Shown here in pieces: positions 1 through 11,782 of a stretch of 64,000 bases of DNA (the first letter of the stretch is position 1; every line of letters begins with the position of its first letter). Below the pieces are notes generated by a model, which saw only the letters and a program-made list of their open reading frames with translations, was not told where the DNA came from and made no database searches. This DNA is from Thinopyrum elongatum. Its lineage: Eukaryota > Streptophyta > Magnoliopsida > Poales > Poaceae. The stretch lies in the NCBI GenBank assembly GCA_011799875.1, contig CM022303.1:194773630-194837629 (forward strand). The letters run 5' to 3'. The position numbers were made by a program, and so were the translations under genes.

Positions 1-1741
1 ACTTATATTATTTTTAGATTCTTTCTAAATAGCATGGTAATTTGCTTTGGTTATAAATTTAGTCCTAATATGATAGGCATTCAAGAGGGATATAATAAAA
101 ACTTTCATATAAAGTGCATTGAATACTACGTGAAGTTTGATTCCTTATGATTGTTTTGAGATATAAAGATGGTGCTATTAGAGTCATGCTAGTGAGTAAT
201 TGTGGATTGTAGAAATACTTGTGTTAAAGTTTGTTATTCCCGTAGCATGCACGTATGGTGAACCGTTATGTGATGAAGTCGGAGCATGATTTATTTATTG
301 ATTGTCTTCCTTATGTGTGGCGGTCGGGGATGAGCGATGGTATTTTCCTACCAATATATCCCCCTAGGAGCATGCGCTTAGTACTTCGTTTCGATGACTA
401 ATAGATTTTTGCAATAAGTATGTGAGTTCTTTATGACTAATGTTGAGTCCATGGATTATACGCACTCTCACCCTTCCACCATGCTAGCCTCTCTAGTACC
501 GCGCAACTTTCGCCGGTGCCATACACCTACCTTTTACCTTCCTCAAAACAACCACCATATCTACCTATTATGGCATTTCCATAGCCATTCCGAGATATAT
601 TGCCATGCAACTTTCCACCGTTCCGTTTTATCATGATACGCTCCATCATTGTCATATTGCTTTGCATGATCATGTAGTTGAAATAGTATTTGTGGCAAAG
701 CCACAGTTCATAATTTTTATACATGTCACTCTTGAGTCCTTGAACATCCCGGTACACCGCTGGAGGCATTCATATAGTCATATTTTGTTCTAAGTATCGA
801 GTTGTAATTCTTGAGTTGTAAGTCAATAAAAGTGTGATGATCTTCATTATTAGAGCATTGTCCCATGTGAGGAAAAAAATAAAAGAGACCAACGAAGCCC
901 ACAAATAAAAAAGAGAGGCCAAAGAAGCCCACCAAAAAAATGAGAGAAAAGAGAGAAGGGGCAATGTTACTATCCTTTTTCCACACTTGTGCTTCAAAGT
1001 AGCACCATGATCTTCATGATAGAGAGTCTCCTATGTTATCACTTTCATTTACTAGTGGGAATTTTTCATTATAGAACTTGGCTTGTATATTCCAATGACG
1101 GGCTTCCTCAAATTGCCCTAGGTCTTCGTGAGCAAGCGAGTTGGATGCACACCCAGATAGTTTCTTTTTGAGCTTTCATAAACTTATAGCTCTAGTGCAT
1201 CCGTTGCATGGCAATCCCTACTCACTCACATTGATATCTATTGATGGGCATCTCCATAGCCCGTTGATACGCCTAGTTGATGTGAGACTATCTCCTTCTT
1301 TTTGTCTTCTCCACAACCACCATATTCTATTCCACCTATAGTGCTATGTCCATGGCTCACGCTCATGTATTGCGTGAAAGTTGAAAAGGTTTGAGAATAT
1401 CAAAAGTATGAAACAATTGCTTGGCTTGTCATCGGGGTTGTGCATGATTTGAATACTTTATGTGATGAAGATGGAGCATAGCCAGACTATATGATTTTGT
1501 AGGAATAACTTTCTTTGGCCATGTTATTTTGAGAAGACATGATTGCTTTATTAGTATGCTTGAAGTATTATTGTTTTTATGTCAATATTAAACTTTTGTT
1601 TTGAATCTTATGGATCTGAACATTCATGCCACAATAAAGAAAATTACATGGATAAGTATGTTAGGTAGCATTCCACATCAAAAATTCAGTTTTTATCATT
1701 TACCTACTCGAGGACGAGCAGGAATTAAGCTTGGGGATGCT
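1..1741 (+). mobile_element. Ty3/gypsy element, 3' internal spacer
   Basis: This is the non-coding stretch between the end of pol and the 3' LTR of a plus-strand gypsy retrotransposon that begins left of the window. It ends in a purine-rich tract (about 1722-1741, ATTAAGCTTGGGGATGCT) directly before the LTR, which is the expected place for second-strand priming. Only short chance reading frames are present and none shows a domain. From memory the sequence type is abundant in wheat, but I do not assign a family name. Everything here appears to be untranslated spacer. Confidence 0.7.
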
Positions 1742-3312
1742 TGATACGTCTCCAACGTATCTATAATTTTTGATTGTTCCATGCTATTATATTATCTGTT
1801 TTGGATGTTTTATATGCATTAATATGCTATTTTATATTATTTTTGGGACTAACCTATTAACCTAGAGCCCAGTGCCAGTTTATGTTTTTCCCTTGTTTTT
1901 GAGCCTCGCAGAAAAGGAATACCAAACGGAGTCCAAACGGAATAAAACTTCACGATGATTTTTCTTGGACCAGAAGACACCCATGGGACTTGGAGTCCAA
2001 GTCAAAAAAGCCATGAGGCGACGACAAGGGTGGAGGGCGCGCCCTAGGGGGGCGCCCCCTACCTTGTGGGCCCCTCGGGACTCCCCTGACCTAGATTTTC
2101 CTCCTATATATTCACAAATATTCCAGAACTACCAGAGGCATCCACGAAAACACTTTTCCACCGCCGCAACCTTCTGTTCCCGTGAGATCCCATCTTGGGG
2201 CCTTTTTCGGCATCCTGCCGGAGGGGGAATCGATCACGGAGGGCTTCTACATCAACTCCATTGCCCTTCCGATGATGCGTGAGTAGTTTACCTCAGACCT
2301 ATGGGTCCATAGCTAGTAGCTAGATGGCTTCTTCTCTCTCTTTGATTCTCAATACAACATTCTCCTTGATGTTCTTGGAGATCTATCCGATGTAATCTTC
2401 TTTTGCGGTGTGTTTGTCGAGATCCGATGAATTGTGGATTTATGATCAGCTTATCTATGAATATTATTTGAATCTTCTCTAAATTCTTTTATGCATGATT
2501 TAATATCTTTGTATTTCTCTTCGAATTATCGGTTTGGTTTGGCCAACTAGATTGGTTTTTCTTGCAACGGGAGAGGTGCTTAGCTTTGGGTTCAATCTTG
2601 CGTGATTTCACCCAGTGACAAAGTAGGGGTAGCGAGACACGTATTGCATTGTTGCCATCGAGGATAAAAAGATGGGGGTTTCATCATATTGCTTGAGTTA
2701 ATTCCTCTACATCATGTCATCTTACTTAAGGCATTACTCCGTTCTTTATGAACTTAATACTCTAGATGCATGCTAGATAGCGGTCGATGTGTGGAGTAAT
2801 AGTAGTAGATGCAGGCAGGAGTCGGTCTACTTGACACGGACGTGATGCCTATATGCATAATCATTGCCTTGGATATCGTCATAACTTTGCGCTTTTCTAT
2901 CAATTGCTCGACAGTAATTTGTTCACCCACCGTATTATTTGCCTTCATGAGAGAAGCCTCTAGTGAAACCTATGGCCCCCGGGTCTATTTTCCATCATAT
3001 TACTTTCCGATCTACTATTTTGCAATCTTTTATTTTCAGATCTATATACCAAAAAACCCAAAAATATTTTATCTTTTGTTTATTTATCTCTATCAGATCT
3101 CACCTTTGCAAGTGACCGTGAAGGGATTGACAACCCCTTTATCGCGTTGGGTGCAAGTGTTTAATTGTTTTGTGCAGGTGTTGGTGATTTGTGCGTTCTT
3201 CTCCTACTAGATTGATACCTTGGTTCTTAACTGAGGGAAATACTTACCTCTACTGTGCTACATCACCCTTTCCTCTTCAAGGGAAAGACCAACGCAAGCT
3301 CAAGAAGTAGCA
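1742..3312 (+). repeat. Gypsy 3' LTR (TGATACGTCTCC type)
   Basis: The 1571-bp LTR starts TGATACGTCTCCAACG and ends in AGTAGCA. It has a TATA-like TATATA at 2105-2110. The purine-rich tract on its left makes it the 3' LTR. Its right end abuts copia pol sequence exactly after the codons for SPVAML, so the element inserted into that gene; the next five bases, AGCAT (3313-3317), should be the target duplication, but the other copy lies outside the window. Related copies occur at 29396-30911 (minus) and 31984-33022 (plus). The open frames inside it (for example 1965-2282 and 2809-3210) are not credible genes. Confidence 0.85.
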
Positions 3313-3740
3313 AGCATCGCTACGGGTGAGAAAGTCTCATCGTAGTCAGCCCCTTGAACTTGTCGAAAACCTTTTGCGACAAGTCGAGCTTTCAAGACTG
3401 TGATATTACCATCAGCGTTCGTCTTCCTCTTGAAGATCCATTTATTCTCAATGGCTTGCCGATCATCGGGCAAGTCCACCAAAGTCCACACTTTGTTCTC
3501 ATACATGGATCCTATCTCAGATTTCATGGCCTCAAGCCATTTATCGGAATTTGGGCTCATCATAGCTTCTTCATAGTTCATTGGTTCATCGTTGTCTAAC
3601 AACATGACTTCCAGGACAAGATTACTGTACCACTCTGGTGTGGTATGTGTTCTGGTCGACCTACGAGGTTCAGTAGTAACTTGATCTGAAGTTTCATGAT
3701 CATCATCATTAGCTTCCTCTCTAGTTGGTGTAGGCATCAC
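3313..3740 (-). pseudogene. Copia reverse transcriptase, N-terminal fragment
   Basis: The minus-strand frame encodes the linker and start of an RVT_2 (copia reverse transcriptase) domain, including WLEAMKSEIGSM, VWTLVDLP, KWIFKRK and LVAKGFRQVQGADYDETFSP. It stops being copia after SPVAML, where the gypsy LTR ending at 3312 was inserted. The catalytic YVDD part is therefore outside the window. RVT_2 copies element RNA into DNA inside the virus-like particle. A frameshift near 3740 separates it from the integrase part. It is clearly a broken gene. Confidence 0.85.
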
Positions 3741-4690
3741 GGGAACGGTTTCTCTGATGTGCTACTTTCCAATTCGAGAGAAGGTACAACTACCTCATCA
3801 AGTTCTACTTTCCTCCCACTCACTTCTTTCGAGAGAAACTCCTTCTCTAGAAATGACCCATTCTTAGCAACAAAGATCTTGCCTTTGGATCTGTGGTAGA
3901 AGGTATACCCAATAGTTTCTTTAGGGTATCCTATGAAGACACACTTCTCCGCTTTTTGTTTCGAGCTTATCAGGTTGAAGCCTTTTGACATAAGCATCGC
4001 ATCCCCAAACTTTAAGAAAATATAGCTTAGGTTTCTTGCCAAACCATAGTTCATACGGTGTCGTCTCAATGGATTTAAATGGTGCCCTATTTAACGTGAA
4101 TGCGGCTGTCTCTAATGCATAACCCCAAAATGATAAAGGCAAATCGGTAAGAGACATCATAGAATGCACCATATCTAATAAAGTACGGTTACGATGTTCG
4201 GACACACCATTACGCTGTGGTGTTCCAGGTGGCTTGAGTTGTGAAACAATTCCACATTGTCTTAAATGAAGGCCAAACTCGTAACTCAAATATTCGCCTC
4301 CGCGATCAGATCGTAGAAATTTTATTTTCTTGTTACGATGATTCTCCACTTCACTCTGAAATTCTTTGAACTTTTCAAATGTTTCAGACTTGTGTTTCAT
4401 CAAGTAGATATACCCATACCTACTCAAATCATCTGTGAAGGTTAGAAAATAACGATACCCGCCGCGTGCTTCAACACTCATTGGACCGCTTACATCGGTA
4501 TGTACTATTTCCAATAAGTCATTAGCTCGCTCCATTGTTTCGGAGAACGGATTTTAGTCATCTTGCCCATGAGGCATGGTTCGCAAGTATCAAATGATTC
4601 ATAATCAAGTGATTCCAAAAGTCCATCTGCATGGAGTTTCTTCATGCACTTTACACCAATATGACCTAAACGGCAGTGCCACTAGTATGT
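3741..4690 (-). pseudogene. Copia integrase and pre-integrase fragment
   Basis: The pre-integrase zinc-binding part (HCRLGHIGVKCMKKLH ... CEPCLMGKM, about 4560-4690) is followed by the rve integrase core on the 3921-4535 minus frame. The core keeps the catalytic acidic residues in VHTDVSGP, RSDRGGEY and QRNGVSEHRN. A frameshift before about 3921-4069 moves the C-terminal part (VFIGYPKETIGY) to another frame. Integrase inserts the cDNA into the chromosome. The element is dead in this copy, but the family assignment is firm. Between this part and gag the zinc knuckle and protease are missing (see the gag entry). Confidence 0.85.
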
Positions 4691-5346
4691 TGCACTATCA
4701 TTATCAACACTTGATGCTCTTTCTTGATTTCTACCTTTGCCAATTTCAGCATCGCGAAGAGCTCGGGAATCATTTTTGTCATCCCTTGCATATTATAGTT
4801 TATCACGAAGTTCTAGTAGCTTGGTGATAGTGACTGGAGAACTCTGTCAATCACTATCTTATCTGGAAGATTAACTCCCACTTGATTCAAGCGATTGTAG
4901 TACCCAGACATTCCGAGCACATGCTCACTGGCTGAGCTATTCTCCTCCATCTTGTAGGCAAAGTACTTGTCAGAGGTCTCATACCTATCGACACGGGCAT
5001 GAGTCTGAAATACCAAGTTCAGCTCTTGGAACATCTCATATGCTCCGTGGCGTTCAAAATGTTTTTGAAGTCCCGGTTCTAAGCCGTAAAGCATGGTGCA
5101 CTAAACTATTAAGTAGTCATCATATCAAGCTTGCCAAACATTCATAATGTCTACATCTGCTCCTGCAATAGGTCTGTCACCTAGCGGTGCATCAAGGACA
5201 TAATTCTTCTGTGCAGCAATGAGGATAATCCTCAGATCACGGACCCAGTCCGCATCATTGCTACTATCATCTTTCAACTTAGTTTTCTCTAGGAACATAT
5301 CAAAAAATTGGGGAGCTATATTGAGAGCTATTGATCTACAACATAG
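4691..5346 (-). pseudogene. Copia gag (UBN2-type) fragment
   Basis: The minus frames carry the gag-polypeptide typical of Angela/BARE: LRIILIAAQKNYVLDAPLGD upstream and LEPGLQKHFERHGAYEMF ... VLQSLSPSY downstream (4813-5094). There are in-frame stops after NVWQA and in the DDYLIV stretch. About 40 codons after QSLSPSY the gag text jumps, near 4690, straight into the pre-integrase zinc finger, so a deletion has removed the zinc knuckle and the aspartic protease. The 5' end of gag is cut by element A at 5346 and resumes at 12744. Gag would form the virus-like particle. This copy is not functional. Confidence 0.8.
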
Positions 5347-6286
5347 TGTCGTGGGAAACCACGGCCACCTATGGGGCCATGAGCCCCTTTTGGTTCGGCG
5401 GGGGGATGGGCACGTTGCACAAAGAGCGGAGAAGCGTCACACAGCGCCGCAGAGATCACACGGGCAGTTTTTACCCAGGTTCGGGCTGCCGAGAGGCGTA
5501 AAACCCTACTCCTGCTTTGGTGGATTGATGGTGAAAAAATGGTGGATGAATGCAGCGCTCTTGCCCGGCAAGGTCACCTCGGGGTGAGAGAAGCTATGCG
5601 CGTATGAGTGTGTAAGGGTCCAGATCAGCCAACCAACCCTCTCTACGGTCGCCATGCGCCTCCTTTTATAGATCAAGGGGTCACCACAGTAGCAAATCAG
5701 TCATTACATACTAATTAGATAGCAAACAGTGCTATCATACCTAACTCTGTAGGCTGACAGAGTGCATTAAATGCGCCGCTCAACATCACATCTCAGCTCG
5801 CCCGGCAGGCCCTGCCGGGCTATTTTGCCAGCTTCGCGCCTGCTTGCTTGACACGTCTCAGGACGGGTGTCGCCTGGGGGTATTTTCTGTAGGAAGTGGC
5901 TGCCATGTGGCAAACAGCAGTCAATTAGTCACTTTGGAGCTCGACACCGCACTGATCGACGACGTGCGTCGTGATGAGGTGGTGCGGTGGAGTGGTTTGC
6001 CCCCGTAAGCCCCAGCAGGCCTGCCGGGACGATCCTGAGACTTGCTTTTGGAGCAAACCCAACCTTTGCCAGGCTCGCCTGCCCGGCAGAGGAGGTTCTT
6101 TCCTTAGCGATATCTTGCTTCTCTAGCTCATCTTGGTCTTCTTGATTTGCACTTTGGCCCTGCCAAGAATAGGTCTCTCATGCCTTGATCTGATCTTGGT
6201 GTTGTAATCTTGTTCTTGCGCCTGTTGGCTTACCGTCCGTGCGTGAGTCAGGGGAAAACACACACCCCTGTTTGTGTTCCCCGACA
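5347..6286 (-). repeat. Element A 3' LTR
   Basis: The LTR is 940 bp with TG/CA ends. On its sense (minus) strand it begins TGTCGGGGAACACAAACAGG and ends in CACGACA. A minus-strand TATAAAA lies at about 5664-5670, consistent with the promoter orientation of the element. Over the first ~285 plus-strand bases I count about 16 differences from the partner LTR, so the insertion is not very recent. Confidence 0.9.
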
Positions 6287-6306
6287 TAAGCCCCCGGGCC
6301 TGAGCC
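6287..6306 (-). other. Element A polypurine tract
   Basis: Read on the minus strand, this is a G-rich run (GGCCCGGGGGCTTA) immediately before the TGTCGGGG start of the 3' LTR. This is the expected plus-strand primer for reverse transcription and fixes the element orientation together with the primer site at 11783-11804. Confidence 0.75.
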
Positions 6307-6678
6307 AAATGTGCCGCGGGGCATGTTGGGTTAGGCCCCAAACAGTGCGCGGACATGTGGCAGGAGAAGGCTGCGCACGGCGGTTCGTCATGATGACCAG
6401 TCAATCCAACGTCCACTTCGCGTAATTATCATGAAGCGTGGGGGCGTGGAACTGTAGTAGTTAATGTAAAAAACGGTAACTTTTCTGAAGAGTCGCGCCC
6501 CTTCCCACGCCGTTTCCCTTAAGAGGGGAAAACATGGAAAGGTACTGCTCATTCTTCGTCTGCCTCGCCTCCCCATCATCTTCCTCCGCAAGCCAAGCAA
6601 CCGCCCGCTTCTCTTGCCCACATTCACCGTCGATCCCCTTCCGATTTCCTTCCCACTCTCCACCGCATCTCAGGGGAT
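6307..6678 (+). promoter_or_regulatory. Upstream region of element A antisense gene
   Basis: A 370-bp non-coding stretch lies between the 3' LTR and the aORF start and must contain its promoter and 5' UTR. It includes an imperfect palindrome around 6513-6531 (TTTCCCTTAAGAGGGGAAA), conserved in element C at about 54779-54796. It is followed by a C/T-rich leader running to the ATG at 6679. No canonical TATA box is obvious. Its promoter role is inferred from position and conservation only. Confidence 0.4.
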
Positions 6679-8471
6679 ATGGGGAAGAAAACCACTGCTA
6701 GGGGGAAGCGGACGACCGTCGTGAAGGCGAAGGCCGCCGAGGGGAGCAAGAGGGCGACCGAGCCCGACAAGAAGCGATGGGGAGACGTCGTCTTCTCCCC
6801 GCCGAATCTCGACGGAAACGTGATGCAGGCGAGGTATGGATACCTGTGGGGGAGGAAGGTCCCGAAGGGGCATGGCGCTCCCAAGGTTCTGGCGGAGGGA
6901 GAGGAGGACCCGCCAAGTTCATACAAAATTTTCTGCGCATATTTTATCTGCGGCCTCTGTCCTCCCTTCTCGGAATTCCTTGAGGCAATGATGGCAATCT
7001 ATGGATTCCACCTCTTAGATTTTACGCCAAATGCAATGGCGTGCATGGCGATCTTTGCCCATCTGTGCGAGAATTTTGTCGGGGTTGCTCCCAATGTAGA
7101 TCTGTTCAGGCACTACTTTGTCCCTCGGGTGGAGAACAAGAGCCATCGTTCCGGCAATATAAGCTGGATGCCACGGGTAGTGCCAAGAGAGAACTGGGAT
7201 TACATCCCTGGCCAACAGCGCAACAGATGGGAGGAGTGGAGGGGAGATTGGTGTTGGATTCAGGATGACAAGGCTCCAGAGTTCTGTTAGGCACGAGCGA
7301 AATGCCTCGAGCGCGACAATGTCTGGAGGGCGTTCGGTCTTACCGAAGATAGGCTACGCCCGGCAATAAACAGGATTACCCGTCTAAAGACTGCCGGGCT
7401 CACCATTGAGCACGTAGGAGCAGACTTTCTACTCCGTCCCATCGCCCCTCTGCAAAAAAGGGACAGATTCGCCTGGGAGTATGGGGATGCTGGGGACAGG
7501 ATGAGGTTGCTCCCTGGCCTGGCCAACAACCTGACAGTTTATGGCCATGCCTGGTTGTGCGATCAGCTATTTGGCCACTTCAGCCTGTTCAAGATGCCGG
7601 CAAACATCATCCCACTGAACATCAACTCTGCCAGGGATCAAATCCTGAAGTGGATGCCAGATTGTAATACCCACGGAGTTGCGGGCGATTGGCAGTTGCC
7701 CACGCTCGATGAAGAGCTGGCATGGTCCTCCACCTTAGTAGAAAGGGCCACTAAGGTGGAAGCTAAAATGCACAAACGCACCTCCACGGTGGAGGTGGCG
7801 TTCATTAAGAAGCGGCTCGAGGAAGACAGGGTGGCCCAAGCTGCAGCAACGGCGAAGGCTGGGAAGGCAGCAAAAGGAATAGGGAAAGCTGGAGATGAGG
7901 GCTCCTCCCGCGGCAAGGGTGAGACGCAAGTCTTGGAAGAGGTTGCCGGGAAGGAGCGTGCCGGGGGAGAGCCCGCCGGGGACGGGCCTTCCGGACTCGA
8001 GGCCCTGTACGCAATAGTAACAGAGGCTCTAGAGGAAGAAGAGGTTGAGGGGGTGGTCGAGACTGGAGAGGAATGGCTCGCAAAAGGCCCTCAAGCCCCC
8101 GAGCCAGTCTTGGATCCATGCCCCCGAAAACGGGTGGCTAACCGGGAAGTGGCAGTCCCCAATCTTGCGCCTGCCGCCAGGAAGGCGAAGGGGACCACCT
8201 CCAAGACCAGTGTTTCCGAAGCTATGCGCCGGCATTCTCCTCGGCTCTCCGGGGCCAGGGGCCTCCCCGCCAAGCAGCCGACAACCATGGAGGGCGACTC
8301 CAATGCCCAATCGAGCTCGAGCTCTTCGTAGAGCTCGTCTTCATCGGGGTTTCCTGCCCCCTGGCATGGCTCGAAATTGCCGGAGAGCTCCATCCCCCCG
8401 CCCCAGAAGAGGAGCAGGGTGCCCTCGCCACCCATGGATTTCGAGCTGAACTCCATGCCGATCGATGAAGA

Positions 8472-8576
8472 GTAAGGGAGATTGCTTCCTCCTTTTCTCC
8501 CCCCCTCTTTTTTTTGCTTTGTCTTCAGTATCCTTGCTCGCGTTGCTGACTGATCTTGCTGGTTTGTTGCTAACAG
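8472..8576 (+). other. Intron 1 of element A aORF
   Basis: The 105-bp intron starts GTAAGG and ends in TTGCTAACAG, with a pyrimidine-rich middle. Removing it joins GA|G codons in a Glu-rich run and keeps the frame. Element C has an equivalent 86-bp intron at 43080-43165 in the same phase, which supports real splicing. Confidence 0.7.
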
Positions 8577-8953
8577 GGAGGAGGAGGAGGAGACGGAAAC
8601 CCTTGTCCATCGGACCAAACGGCTCAGACATGCGGAGCCATCATCGTCAGCGGGAGGGATGGGCCCGGTAGGGGGTGGCTAGAGCATCCCGGCACCGAGC
8701 CCCCAGCCCAGCCCCCGGCTCAAAAGCGCAGAGGAAGTTCCTTCTGTTGGGGGTGATGGTGGAGAGTTCCCCTCCACTGATGCCCAAGGAGGGGAAGGGA
8801 CCACTCCAGACGAGCCCCTCCAGGAGGGGGCCATCCCGCCCGTCGACAGAGTTGATGGATCCCCGCCAAGGGTTTCCACGGAAGAGTCCGGCCTTGACCC
8901 GGCAGCTAACGTTGCCGGGGAAACTGAAGCTTCTACCCGGCAGACTCCTCCAG

Positions 8954-9060
8954 GTAATTTATCTGTTCTCTTCTCATGACTTCTCTTATCATGTTGCTTC
9001 ACGTCTCTGTTTTGTCAATAATTGTGTCCTTCCGCCATTAACTGCTGGATCTACTTATAG
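8954..9060 (+). other. Intron 2 of element A aORF
   Basis: The 107-bp intron starts GTAATTTATC and ends in CTACTTATAG. It joins exon 2 (ending ...TPP G) to APLSEEPDLLDEVAN. The element C counterpart (42556-42663) starts GTAATCC and ends in GCCTGCAG at the same phase. Confidence 0.7.
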
Positions 9061-11388
9061 CCCCTTTGAGTGAGGAGCCAGACTTGCTGGACGAGGTGGC
9101 CAACATTGGGAAGGATGCTGTGGATGAAGCCGCCAAAATTGCTGCCGCAGAGGAGCAGGAGCATGTCGTCGGGGGCGCCTTGGGTCCCCTGAAGGAGCCC
9201 GAGGAAATACCCGGTAGCGTGTCTCGATCAGGGGTCGTGGTCGAGGAGAAGATACCCCTCCAAACTATGGGTCCCTTCCCTCATTTGGCACCTCAGTGGA
9301 AGTCCCACCACCATCTTCGAGCAACCTGGAGCTAGTGCTCGCACTGCCAGGGGTTGGAGCCCCTGGCTCGTCCATGGCGACGAGCACAGAGCTTGACGAA
9401 GAACTCTAGCGCATCCTGACATCGCTGTACCAGGGAGTCGATGAGGTGGATGATTCCGCCGCCGTTGTCATGGACCTGTCCTTCATGGAGTCCGTGGCGA
9501 TAGACATTAAAGAGATGCGGGGGTGGCATAGCCGGAAGTGGCAGGAGCTCAAGGAGCAGCGCCAGTTCACCAACAAGGTGGACCAGAAACTAAAGGATAA
9601 GGGGATGGAGCTGCGTGACTGGTACGACAAGCAGTTCCGGGCCCTTATGAGGTAGCAGGAGACGATCTCAATGGCGAGGGAAGACGTCATCGCCCGGGAA
9701 GCGCGCCTGGCTGAGCGCAAGGCGCTTCTGGATGCCAGGGAGCGGGAAATTTCTCTTCGGGAGGAGAGGCTCGAGGCCACTCTCCGCGCCAAAGATGCCG
9801 AGCTGGAGATCCTCGTGCAGCAACGCACCAAAGATCTGGGGGACAAGCACAAGGCTGCCCTGGATGCCCTCACCGCGGACTCTACTACCCAGCTGAAAAG
9901 GCTTACTGATGATCTTGCTGCTGCTTCCTCCGTCAAGGTGGACCTCGACCGGCAGGTAGTCGAGCTGACAGGGAAACTTGCCGGGAGCGCCAAGGAGGTT
10001 TCAGCCCTCCAGGAGGAGGTGCTGAAAACAGAGTCCCTCCTGGAAAATACCCAGTCGCAGCTCTCCTCCAAGAGCCAGGGCCTTGAGACCGCCAACAGCA
10101 CCATCGAAGACCTGAAGGCCAGTATCGGCTCCTTGGAAAGCTCAAGGGAATCCATTGAGGCCCGCGAGCAGCAGCTGTCAAAGGATCTGGACACGGTGAG
10201 GCGCCTCCGAAAGGAAGCGAAAGACAAGCTGGAGAACCACTCCACTCAAGTTGACCTCTGGATCAAAAGCTTGATAGATGTGGCCGAACGCCTCGCCGCC
10301 CAGACTGCGGCCATGGGCATGGAGGGGCCGGTCTACCCAGCCGAAAAGCATGAGGCCCCCAGTGTCAAGCTGGGGATTTTCTTCAACGAGTTGATTGCCA
10401 AGCTGAAGACGTATAAGGAGGGAAGAGCTGGCCGCTTCGAGGCTGAATCCCGGAGGCTTGCCCGCAATTCCTTCTTCATGGTCCTAAGCAACATCGCTTG
10501 CCACCACCCAGATCTCGACCTCGCTGATGGTTTCCGGAAGCCGCCACGGGGTGCTGATGTCTCTGCTGCCGAGGAGAAGGCCACTCCCTTCACCGACAGG
10601 GTTCTCGTTATACGATCCCGGCAGGCCCGCCCTTGAATTATTCCCGCCATCGTGCGATCCTGTAATCAAAACGATGATGCATGTCTTGTGTTTAGACTTC
10701 GTACTATTTATGCTTTACGCAGGGCTTGGTACTTTTGCTTAATCTGAATTGCGTGTTTATCCCTTTTTGAGTGTTATCCATACAGTGTCCGCATGACTAG
10801 TCTCTATGCACATTTAGGTTGTCTGCCGGTATCATATTGCCGCAATGGTCGTAAGGGTCTGGCCCTTAACAGTCATTTGGCATGGATGCGTCCCGACAGG
10901 TTTTTCCTCAGTAGTTTACGCAGCCACTCGTTCCGCGAGCAGGCTCTGACCGGAACGAGGGTGCAGACAAGAATCTAATAGAGGTACCATCTTGTGAAAG
11001 ATTTCATCGCACGAACACTTAGGCACTCAAGGGATAAACACGCATACAGATCCAGAGAATTCGTAATAATGCAAAGGTAGCATGAACTTAGCTCTTATCT
11101 GCACCCCCATTTATCCCTTTCAGCTGCAACCGTTCGTTGGGCTTGCATGTTCCGGGAAGGACTGTATTGCTTGTAGATTGACCTCTAGCCCCGGCACGGG
11201 TCGGCTAGAAGCGCATGTAACTTGGGGCAGTAGGACGTGGCGCTAGGTACGGCTGGTTTCTCTCTCTTCCTCTCCGCACCTCTTGACCAATGCAACGGCA
11301 GAAGGCACAAAAGCCACGCAAGTGCGGGCGGCCTTGCCGGTGCATACTTGCCGGGGCGTCAATCAACGGACTCGCACTGGCGATCTAC

Positions 11389-11733
11389 TCAGGATTTCCC
11401 TAAGTAGGGTAAATGCTGGACCGAGCATCGCGCGGGCTCGTCGACGTTGACGATGCTAAAACCCAGAGTAACACGATTGTCAAAGAGTGAGAGTGACAGA
11501 GAGAAAACCTGGTGTCCTTGCATATCGCTCCTTTCTCCCGGACGGGATTTGCAGGGCATTCCTGTTGCCTGGCCCATTCGGGGTGGTATTGTTGCCCTTG
11601 CCGCTAGCTTCCGTGGCCATTTCGCCCATGGCATGTGGAGATGGCAAAGAGCGGGCGAGGTCGGTGCGGGAGCAATGTTGCCCCTCCGCTCTGCCTCAGC
11701 CACTCCCTTGGGCGTCACGAAGGGTGACGCCAT
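11389..11733 (-). CDS. Short sense frame after primer site of element A
   Basis: On the element's own sense strand, a 114-codon frame begins MASPFVTPKG shortly after the primer site and ends in FSIVNVDEPARCSVQHLP then YLGKS. Element C has the matching frame at 39883-40215 with the same C-terminal sequence and the same stop position. It could be a gag remnant, a leader peptide, or a conserved cis region that happens to be open. No domain is recognised. Coding status is an inference from two copies only. Confidence 0.35.
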   Translation of the reverse strand: MASPFVTPKGVAEAERRGNIAPAPTSPALCHLHMPWAKWPRKLAARATIPPRMGQATGMPCKSRPGERSDMQGHQVFSLSLSLFDNRVTLGFSIVNVDEPARCSVQHLPYLGKS

Positions 11734-11782
11734 TGACGGACGACGACGCTCTGCATACGCTCTCGGGTTTGCGCAAGTGATC

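Larger units (their letters stand above)
6679..10636 (+). pseudogene. Element A antisense gene (aORF), three exons, stop-disrupted
   Basis: The gene runs antisense to its host element. Proposed exons are 6679-8471, 8577-8953 and 9061-10636, with GT-AG introns in phases 2 and 1. Exon 1 carries a Transposase_28-like ('putative gypsy type transposon') domain at about residues 75-250 (IFCAYFICGLCPPF, FLEAMMAIYGFHLLDFTPNA, LCENFVGVAPNVDLFRHYF), then a Lys/Ala/Glu-rich linker and a Ser-rich tail. Exon 3 is a long coiled coil ending in a conserved LARNSFFMVLSNIACHHPDLDL segment. In-frame stops lie at 7288, 8329, 8680, 9407 and 9653, with a frameshift near 9290. At three of these stops (7288, 9407, 9653) element C supports an ancestral CAG. 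The molecular function is unknown. The N-terminal family is known only from plant retrotransposon antisense frames. Confidence 0.8.

Noticed and set aside
1965..3210. Open frames of 105 and 133 codons inside the gypsy LTR
   Set aside because: They lie in LTR leader sequence, show no domain, and the related LTR at 31984-33022 has a diverged frame. Typical chance frames.
9406..10245. 279-codon open frame on the minus strand of element A, Ser-rich, in the sense orientation of the element
   Set aside because: It is the mirror of the coiled-coil exon of the aORF. In element C the corresponding strand is broken into short frames, while the aORF protein sequence, heptads and introns are conserved.
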